Shown here: positions 6,482-11,523 of the stretch, piece by piece
Numbering within the stretch: position 1 is the stretch's first letter
Layout: the number at the start of each line of letters is the position of its first letter
Position numbers and translations under genes: made by a program
From: Streptosporangiaceae bacterium
GTDB lineage: Bacteria > Actinomycetota > Actinomycetes > Streptosporangiales > Streptosporangiaceae
Direction: 5' to 3'
NCBI GenBank assembly: GCA_030039095.1
Contig: JASHQP010000596.1
Coordinates: 1 to 11,523 of the forward strand
DNA length: 11,523 nucleotides
Notes under the pieces: model-generated
Database searches by the model: none
What the model was told of the DNA's origin: nothing
Seen by the model: the letters and a program-made list of their open reading frames with translations, nothing else

Positions 6482-7360
6482 GTGGCGATAGGCCAGCTCT
6501 TCATCTGGTCTTTCCTGCGGGACGAGTGGGCACCGTGCCCTCCCGACGAGATCACGTGGCTCGACCGGGGCCTGCTGTCCGGCAACGAGGACCTCACGCT
6601 GCACCGGGCGCCGCGGTGCGCGGGGCTGCGCTACGTGCACCACCGGTGGGAGCTGTTCAGCCGCGATATCACCTACCGGGTGTACCTGGCCCCGCACTCC
6701 GGCGGGACGCTGCCGAGCGCCGAGGCCGTGCAGCGAGCCGCCCGCCACGTCCTGCCGGTCGCCCCGGCTCACTATGAGGCGCTGCCCGCCACGCTCGAGC
6801 CGGGCTCGTGGCTGGTCAGCGTCGGCAGCTGGGTGCTGCCGCTGCGGCTCGACGCCCCGGACCGCGCTGCGGGCCAGGACGGCAAGCCGGATCAGGCGGG
6901 CCCGCGCAGCGACAAGCTGCCAGCGACCAGGGACAGCAGGGTCCTGTCCCAGCACTCGCCGGCCGGAGAGGGTGGCCCGGGCAGCCCGGCCAAGGACGAC
7001 GCGGTGGCGCACGTGCGCGCCTACTTCCAGCGCAACGCGACCGCGCGGCTGGCAATGGCCTTCTACTACCAGGAGTACATCCTCGGCAGGGCCGCCCCGC
7101 ATCCGACCGCGATGATGGACGTGGTCATCGCGCTGAACCTGACCGGGGAAGGCGCGGTGTCCGACTACAAGAAGCTGCTTCAGGGGTTCATCTGGAAGGA
7201 GCGGGGCCACGCGCGCGACCTCGCCGGCTTCCTGCTGTCGAACGCGCTGCTGACCCCCGCCGACCTGGACCAGGCGCGGCAGGTCGCGGCGGACAACGAG
7301 CGCACCGGGGTCTGCGAGACCGCGCGGCAGCGCCTGCGGTACCGGCCGCGGGAGGCCTGA
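6482..7360 (+). CDS. Uncharacterised two-domain protein next to the FHA gene
   Basis: I do not recognise this protein as a named family. With the GTG at 6482 it has 292 residues; an in-frame GTG at 6443 would add 13, but it lacks a ribosome binding site, whereas GGTGA (6470-6474) sits 7 nt before 6482. The N-terminal half (to about residue 125) is rich in Trp, Tyr and Val and looks like a beta domain, with RYVHHRWELFSRDITYRVYL and EPGSWLVSVGSWVLPLRL as its clearest stretches. A polar Gly/Pro/Asp linker of about 55 residues follows. The C-terminal part (from HVRAYFQRNATARLAMAFYY) is alpha-helical and ends in ARDLAGFLLSNALLTPADLD, a pattern reminiscent of MshEN-like helices. There is no signal peptide or membrane segment, so it is probably cytoplasmic. 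It follows the small ORF by about 110 bp. A role with the FHA protein is inferred from position only. Confidence 0.7.
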   Translation: MAIGQLFIWSFLRDEWAPCPPDEITWLDRGLLSGNEDLTLHRAPRCAGLRYVHHRWELFSRDITYRVYLAPHSGGTLPSAEAVQRAARHVLPVAPAHYEALPATLEPGSWLVSVGSWVLPLRLDAPDRAAGQDGKPDQAGPRSDKLPATRDSRVLSQHSPAGEGGPGSPAKDDAVAHVRAYFQRNATARLAMAFYYQEYILGRAAPHPTAMMDVVIALNLTGEGAVSDYKKLLQGFIWKERGHARDLAGFLLSNALLTPADLDQARQVAADNERTGVCETARQRLRYRPREA

Positions 7361-7372
7361 CGCGCGCCGGGG

Positions 7373-8767
7373 TCAGCGGTTCACCGCCTGCTTGACCAGC
7401 GTGCGCCCGAAGTCCCACATCAGGCCACTGCCCTTGTGCGCGTCCTTCATGACGTCGTCGAACGCCTCGCGGAACAGCGCGACCTCCTCGTCGCCGATCA
7501 TCAGCGGCGGGAGCAGCTTGATGACCTCCGTGTGGTCGCCGGAGACCTGGGTGAGGATGCGGTGCCGCTGGAACAGCGCGACGACCACCATCTGGGCGAA
7601 CAAGCCGACCCGCGCGGTCTGCAGCATGCTCCAGCCGGGCTTGAGCTTCAGCGACCGTGGCTTGCCGAACTCGAGACCGATCATCAGGCCCCGCCCGCGC
7701 ACCTCGGCGAGCAGCTCGTACTCCTCGATCATGTCGTTCAGCGCGGTCAGCAGCGCGGTACCGGTGCGCTCGGCGTTGCTGACGAGCTGCTCGTCCTCCA
7801 TGACCGCGAGGGAGGCAAGCCCGGCCGCCATCGCCGCCGCGTTCGAGCCGAAGGTCGAGTCGTGCACCAGCACCCGGTCCATCGACGAGTAGACCTTGTC
7901 GAAGATCCACCCCTTGGCCAGGGTCGCGCCGACCGGGACGAAACCACCGGACAGCGCCTTCGCCACGGTGACGATGTCCGGCTCGGCATCCTCGTACTGA
8001 TAGGCGAAGAAGCGCCCGGTCCGGCCGAGGCCGGTCTGCACCTCGTCACAGATCAGCAGTGCGCCGTGGTCGTGCAGCAGCTTGCCGGCCGCGGTCAGGA
8101 AGCCATCCGGCGGCATCCAGACGCCCTTGCCCTGGATCGGCTCCACGACGAGCGCCGCGACGTCTCCCTTGCGCAGCTCCGCCTCGAGCGCGTCGGTGTC
8201 GCCGAGCGGGATCGCGACGTCCGGCAGCAGCGGGTCGAAGCCCTTGCGGAACTCCGCCGCGCCGTTGACCGACAGCGAGCCGGTGGTCAGGCCGTGGAAG
8301 GCGTGGCTGCAGAACAGGATCCGCTTCCGGCCGGTCGCATACCGGGCGAACTTCAGCGCGGTCTCGACCGCCTCGGTGCCGCTGTTGCCGAAGTACACCC
8401 GGTCGAACTCGGGCGCCTGGGCCAGCAGCCGCTCGGCGAGCAGGCCGGGCAGCAGCGCGCAGTCGAACTGGACCATGCTGGGCAGCTCGGCGTCGAGCAT
8501 GTCATGCAGCGCCTTGCGGACCACCGGGTGGTTGTGCCCCACCCCGAAAACCCCGAAGCCGGCCAGGAAGTCGGCGTACTTGTTGCCGTCGCGGTCCCAC
8601 AGGTACGCGCCCTCGGCCCGCTCGTACACCTTGTCGAATCCGATGGCGTGCAGCATGCGGGGCAGCTGCGGGTTCAGGTACCGCGCGTGCAGCTCATAAC
8701 CCTCCCCGCGCCGGGTGGCCAGGAGAGACGGCAAGTCAAATCCCATCCCCGCATCATCCCAGGGCAC
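7373..8767 (-). CDS. Class III PLP-dependent aminotransferase
   Basis: This cytoplasmic transaminase of the class III (ornithine/GABA/DABA type) fold has 464 residues from the GTG at 8767. The family hallmarks are all present. They are the NSGTEAVETALKFAR phosphate-binding segment, the CSHAFHG motif, EPIQGKG, the CDEVQTGLGRTG stretch with the Asp that contacts the PLP ring nitrogen, and the Schiff-base lysine in VTVAKALSGGFVPVGA (Lys270). STFGSNAAAMAAGLA and the C-terminal RGRGLMIGLEF also fit. The amino donor cannot be read from the sequence. The GTG has GAGG 6 nt upstream (8774-8777) and overlaps the end of the oxidoreductase gene by 14 nt, implying translational coupling; an ATG at 8746 would give 457 residues and a 7-bp gap but has a poorer binding site. 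Its 3' end faces the uncharacterised gene on the other strand across 12 bp. Confidence 0.93.
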   Translation of the reverse strand: MPWDDAGMGFDLPSLLATRRGEGYELHARYLNPQLPRMLHAIGFDKVYERAEGAYLWDRDGNKYADFLAGFGVFGVGHNHPVVRKALHDMLDAELPSMVQFDCALLPGLLAERLLAQAPEFDRVYFGNSGTEAVETALKFARYATGRKRILFCSHAFHGLTTGSLSVNGAAEFRKGFDPLLPDVAIPLGDTDALEAELRKGDVAALVVEPIQGKGVWMPPDGFLTAAGKLLHDHGALLICDEVQTGLGRTGRFFAYQYEDAEPDIVTVAKALSGGFVPVGATLAKGWIFDKVYSSMDRVLVHDSTFGSNAAAMAAGLASLAVMEDEQLVSNAERTGTALLTALNDMIEEYELLAEVRGRGLMIGLEFGKPRSLKLKPGWSMLQTARVGLFAQMVVVALFQRHRILTQVSGDHTEVIKLLPPLMIGDEEVALFREAFDDVMKDAHKGSGLMWDFGRTLVKQAVNR

Positions 8768-9587
8768 TCAGCGCCTCGGCGAGCGGGGCCAGGATGCCCG
8801 GTTCCGCCCGGTGCGGGAGGTTCATGATCGCAAGATCGACCCCGGCGTCCCGGTAGGCGGCGGCCTGCTCGGCGGCGGGCCCGATGCCGTCGTCGAGCCG
8901 GACGTTGACCGAGCACGTGATCTCGGCCGGGTCGCGGCCGAGCTGCTCGCAGTGCTCGACCAGGGTTCCCTTGAGGCTGAGCCAGTCGTCGGTGCCCTGC
9001 GCGAGCACGTTCCACTGCTGGGCCCAGCGGGCGGCGGTGCGCAGCGTCCTGGTCCGGCCCCGGCCGCCGATCGTGATCGGCGGGTGCGGACGCTGCACCG
9101 GCTTGGGCTCGCACCGCGCCTCGGTCAGGTGCAGGTACCTGCCCTCGAACGTGGTCGTGGTGTCGCTGAGCAGGCGGGCGATCACCTCGATGCCCTCGTC
9201 GAACCGGTCGAAGCGCTCGCGCAGCGGCGGCAGGTCGATGCCGTAGGCATCGCACTCCATCTGGTTCCAGCCCGCGCCCAGGCCGATCTCCAGCCGTCCC
9301 TCGGAGATGATGTCCACGGTCGCGGCCATGTTGGCCAGCACCGCGGGATGGCGGTAGACCATGCCGGTGACCTGGCAGCCGAGCCGGATCCTGCGGGTGG
9401 CCTGGCCCATCGCGGCCAGCATCGTCCAGCCCTCGAGGTTGGGCCCGGTCAGGTCGCCGGTCAGCGGGTAGAAGTGGTCCCAGTTCCACGCCGACTCGAA
9501 CAGGTCGATCTCGTCGGCCGCCACCCACACATCGCGCATCTGCGCCCACGTCGTGTGCTCGGGCCTGGTCTTGATTGCGAAGCGCAC
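8754..9587 (-). CDS. LLM-class F420-dependent oxidoreductase, Rv1855c family
   Basis: This 277-residue enzyme belongs to the luciferase-like TIM-barrel family that uses coenzyme F420 for hydride transfer. The sequence matches my recollection of the Rv1855c subfamily (TIGR03560): RFAIKTRPEHTTWAQM at the start, then SAWNWDHFYPLTGD, VTGMVYRHPAVLANMAATVD, ISEGRLEIGLGAGWNQMECD, LRERFDRFDEGIEVI and EPKPVQRPHPPITIGG. The substrate of this subfamily is unknown. The GTG at 9587 is chosen because AGGAGG (9592-9597) precedes it and the family motif begins there; the longer frame to 9758 adds 57 residues of Arg/Pro-rich non-family sequence. It is the first gene of a two-gene operon with the aminotransferase, and divergent from phosphoenolpyruvate carboxylase. 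A possible -10 (TAGGTT on the minus strand, 9631-9636) lies about 44 nt upstream of the start. Confidence 0.93.
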   Translation of the reverse strand: MRFAIKTRPEHTTWAQMRDVWVAADEIDLFESAWNWDHFYPLTGDLTGPNLEGWTMLAAMGQATRRIRLGCQVTGMVYRHPAVLANMAATVDIISEGRLEIGLGAGWNQMECDAYGIDLPPLRERFDRFDEGIEVIARLLSDTTTTFEGRYLHLTEARCEPKPVQRPHPPITIGGRGRTRTLRTAARWAQQWNVLAQGTDDWLSLKGTLVEHCEQLGRDPAEITCSVNVRLDDGIGPAAEQAAAYRDAGVDLAIMNLPHRAEPGILAPLAEALSALG

Positions 9588-9591
9588 TGAT

Positions 9592-9597
9592 CCTCCT
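9592..9597 (-). promoter_or_regulatory. Strong ribosome binding site of the oxidoreductase gene
   Basis: On the minus strand this reads AGGAGG, 4 nt before the GTG at 9587. It decides the start in favour of a 277-residue protein instead of the 334-residue open frame. Confidence 0.75.
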
Positions 9598-9630
9598 CGT
9601 CGGCATGCCGGTGCCCCGCCTCCTGCCGAG

Positions 9631-9636
9631 AACCTA
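9631..9636 (-). promoter_or_regulatory. Candidate -10 element for the oxidoreductase-aminotransferase operon
   Basis: TAGGTT on the minus strand fits TANNNT. Transcription would start near 9624, giving a leader of about 37 nt that contains the AGGAGG site. No clear -35 box is seen. Confidence 0.3.
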
Positions 9637-9769
9637 CAGGGCCACGGCGGCGATGAGGGCAGACGGCGGCGGCTAGAGTCCCAGCTGTGAGCGCGAGGGC
9701 ACCAGCCGATCGTGAGCCGGCAGCGCCGCCTGACGTCGACACGCTGAACGGGCGACAACGGGCCCTCGT

Positions 9770-9775
9770 TAGGCT
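9770..9775 (+). promoter_or_regulatory. -10 element (TAGGCT) of a probable leaderless ppc promoter
   Basis: TAGGCT fits TANNNT and lies exactly 6 nt before the GTG at 9782, the same spacing as TAGGAT before recQ. A second TANNNT (TAGAGT, 9674-9679) lies upstream and could give a longer transcript. No -35 consensus is visible at standard spacing. AGG at 9771-9773 could alternatively act as a weak ribosome binding site. Confidence 0.4.
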
Positions 9776-9781
9776 TGCCTC

Positions 9782-11523
9782 GTGGGCAGGGACGCCGACC
9801 GCCAGAACGTGCCGGCGCCGATGCGCCGGGATGTCCGCCTGCTCGGCGACCTGCTCGGCGAGGTGCTCCGGGAATCCGGGGGCCAGGAGCTGCTCGATGA
9901 CGTAGAGCGCCTGCGGCATGCCGTCATCGCCGCGCGCCGGTCGGCCGATGACGCGCTGCAGCAGATCAGCGACATGATCGCCGCCTGGCCGCTGGAGCGC
10001 GCCGAGGCCGTCGCGCACGCGTTCACCGTCTACTTCCACCTCGCCAACCTGGCCGAAGAGCATCAGCGGGTTCGCACGCTGCGCGAGCGGGACACCGGGG
10101 AGCGGCCGGTCCGTGAATCGCTCGCCGAAGCCGTGGCGACCATACGGGCCCGGTACGGGGCCCCGCGCGTCGCCAGCCTGCTCGCGGAACTACGGGTGCA
10201 CCCGGTGCTGACCGCGCACCCGACCGAGGCCAGGCGCCGCGCGGTCACCGAGGCGCTGCGGCGCATCGGCGCGCTGCTGACCAGCCTGGACGACGCGCGG
10301 CTCGGCGCCAGCGACCGCGCCGAGATCCGGCGCAGGCTCCGGGAGGAGATCGACCTGCTGTGGCGGACGTCGGCGCTGCGTGCCGTGGCCATGCAGCCGC
10401 TCGACGAGGTGCGGGCCGCCATGACCGCGTTCGACGAGACGCTGTTCCGCGTGGTCCCGGCGCTGTACCGGTCGCTGGACCGCGCGCTCAGCGGGCCCGC
10501 GTCCGGCCGCGTGGCCTCGGCGGCACCGCCGTTCATCCGGTACGGCAGCTGGATCGGCGCGGACCGGGACGGCAACCCGTTCGTGACCGCGGAAACAACC
10601 AAGCAGGCGGCGGCGATCCAGGCCGAGCACGTGCTGCGCGCGCTGGAGAACGCGACCGAGCGGATCGGCCGGGCGCTCACCGTGCACGCCACGGCGGCGG
10701 CGCCGGCGGAGGGGGAACTGGCGGACGCGACCGAGGCCGCGCGGGCCCGTCACCCGGGCCTGATCGCCGAGATCTCGGGCCGCTCGCCCGAGGAGCCGTT
10801 CCGCGCGTATCTGCTGTACGCGGCGCGCCGGCTGCGCGCCACCCGGGCCGTCGTGACGGGTGAGAGGAAGGTGGAGGACGGGGTGGACGGGGCGGGTGCT
10901 TCCGGCCTCGCCTACCGCGGCCCGGCCGGGTTCATCGCGGACCTGCGGCTGGTGCAGCGGGAGCTGGCCAGCGCGGGCGCCGTCCGGCAGGCCCACGGCG
11001 AGCTGCAGCACGTGATCTGGCAGGCGGAGACGTTCGGGTTCCATCTCGCCGGGCTGGAGGTCCGCCAGCACAGCGCCGTGCACGCCCAGGCGCTCGGCGA
11101 GCTCGCGGACGGCGGCCCGGTGTCCGAGCGGACCCGGGAGGTCCTCGCGACGTTCCAGGCGATCGCGTGGCTCCAGGACCGGTTCGGCATCGACGTGTGC
11201 CGGCGGTATGTGGTCAGCTTCACCCGGTCCGCGGCGGACATCGCGGCCGTCTACGAGCTGGCCAGCGTCGCCGCGGTCCCCGGCGGCAGCCCGCCCGTGC
11301 TCGACGTCGTCCCGCTGTTCGAGAGCGGGGCCGACCTGGAGAACTCGACCGGGGTGCTCGACGGCATGCTGGTGCTGGAACCGGTCGCGGCGAGGCTCGC
11401 GGCCACCGGGCGGCAGCTCGAGGTCATGCTCGGCTATTCCGACTCGGCAAAGGAGCTCGGGCCGGTCAGCGCCACCCTGCGGCTGTTCGCCGCGCAGCAG
11501 CGGCTGACCCGCTGGGCGGAGGC
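9782..11523 (+). CDS. ppc: Phosphoenolpyruvate carboxylase (3' end outside window)
   Basis: This enzyme carboxylates phosphoenolpyruvate with bicarbonate to oxaloacetate, refilling the TCA cycle in the cytoplasm. About 580 codons are visible; family members usually run to roughly 800-950 residues, so around two thirds are here. The key motifs are VHPVLTAHPTEARRR with catalytic His146, GSWIGADRDGNPFVT at 255-269, QAETFGFHLAGLEVRQHSAV, PLFESGADLENS, and the GYSDSAKELG loop with Lys557. The last motif differs from the common GYSDSNKDGG/GYSDSAKDAG and continues PVSATL, suggesting a divergent actinobacterial subgroup. The start is the GTG at 9782, supported by the leaderless arrangement; the ATG at 9821 is an alternative that would remove 13 residues. 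The region between this gene and the divergent oxidoreductase is 194 bp and must carry both promoters. No frameshift or stop interrupts the visible part. Confidence 0.95.
   Translation, partial: MGRDADRQNVPAPMRRDVRLLGDLLGEVLRESGGQELLDDVERLRHAVIAARRSADDALQQISDMIAAWPLERAEAVAHAFTVYFHLANLAEEHQRVRTLRERDTGERPVRESLAEAVATIRARYGAPRVASLLAELRVHPVLTAHPTEARRRAVTEALRRIGALLTSLDDARLGASDRAEIRRRLREEIDLLWRTSALRAVAMQPLDEVRAAMTAFDETLFRVVPALYRSLDRALSGPASGRVASAAPPFIRYGSWIGADRDGNPFVTAETTKQAAAIQAEHVLRALENATERIGRALTVHATAAAPAEGELADATEAARARHPGLIAEISGRSPEEPFRAYLLYAARRLRATRAVVTGERKVEDGVDGAGASGLAYRGPAGFIADLRLVQRELASAGAVRQAHGELQHVIWQAETFGFHLAGLEVRQHSAVHAQALGELADGGPVSERTREVLATFQAIAWLQDRFGIDVCRRYVVSFTRSAADIAAVYELASVAAVPGGSPPVLDVVPLFESGADLENSTGVLDGMLVLEPVAARLAATGRQLEVMLGYSDSAKELGPVSATLRLFAAQQRLTRWAE

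Noticed and set aside
7357..7376. Inverted repeat CTGAC/GTCAG between the convergent genes
   Set aside because: Only 5 bp, and the arms largely reflect the two facing TGA stop codons; too weak to call a terminator.
7436..8827. 463-codon plus-strand frame across the aminotransferase gene
   Set aside because: Antisense to a complete class III aminotransferase with all catalytic motifs; no protein-like signal of its own.
9588..9758. 57-residue N-terminal extension of the F420-dependent oxidoreductase
   Set aside because: The extension is Arg/Pro/Ser-rich and unlike the family, and AGGAGG sits just before the internal GTG where the family motif begins.
1..11523. CRISPR array, tRNA, insertion sequence, prophage or attachment site
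   Set aside because: No regularly spaced short repeats, cloverleaf-like segment, transposase/integrase motif or flanking repeats were seen on reading either strand.

Overview
The window is chromosomal DNA from a very GC-rich actinobacterium (Actinomycetota). The evidence is GC-saturated third codon positions, GTG starts, an F420-dependent oxidoreductase of the mycobacterial Rv1855c type, an FhaA-like FHA protein and a secreted DUF1906 protein. The genus cannot be fixed from the sequence alone. I see no tRNA, rRNA, CRISPR array, insertion sequence or phage gene. The layout looks like ordinary chromosome with one poorly described signalling-type cluster.

Left part (1-2718): the 3' end of a LuxR-type regulator is followed by an exported protein of about 743 residues. 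That protein joins a DUF1906 glycoside-hydrolase-like domain to a repeat region that reads as a seven-bladed beta-propeller. The gap between the two genes holds three copies of an ATTGGC half-site, a plausible activator site for the exported protein's gene.

Centre-left (2719-4692): a complete RecQ helicase with DEAH core, zinc site, winged helix and HRDC domain. It appears to be expressed from a leaderless promoter and is followed by a perfect 9-bp hairpin. Next is a gap of about 380 bp (4672-5050) with an AT-richer island, a long inverted repeat and a candidate promoter.

Centre (5051-7360): a cluster of three co-directional genes. They are a two-TM membrane protein with a DUF3662-like domain and a C-terminal FHA domain, a 71-residue small protein, and an unrecognised two-domain protein. 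A 14-codon leader ORF ends inside the likely ribosome binding site of the third gene. This cluster is the best candidate in the window for an undescribed system, probably phosphothreonine-linked signalling at the membrane.

Right part (7373-11523): on the minus strand, an F420-dependent LLM oxidoreductase and a class III aminotransferase form a translationally coupled pair overlapping by 14 nt. Divergent from them, phosphoenolpyruvate carboxylase starts at 9782, again with a leaderless arrangement, and runs off the window end with about 580 codons visible.
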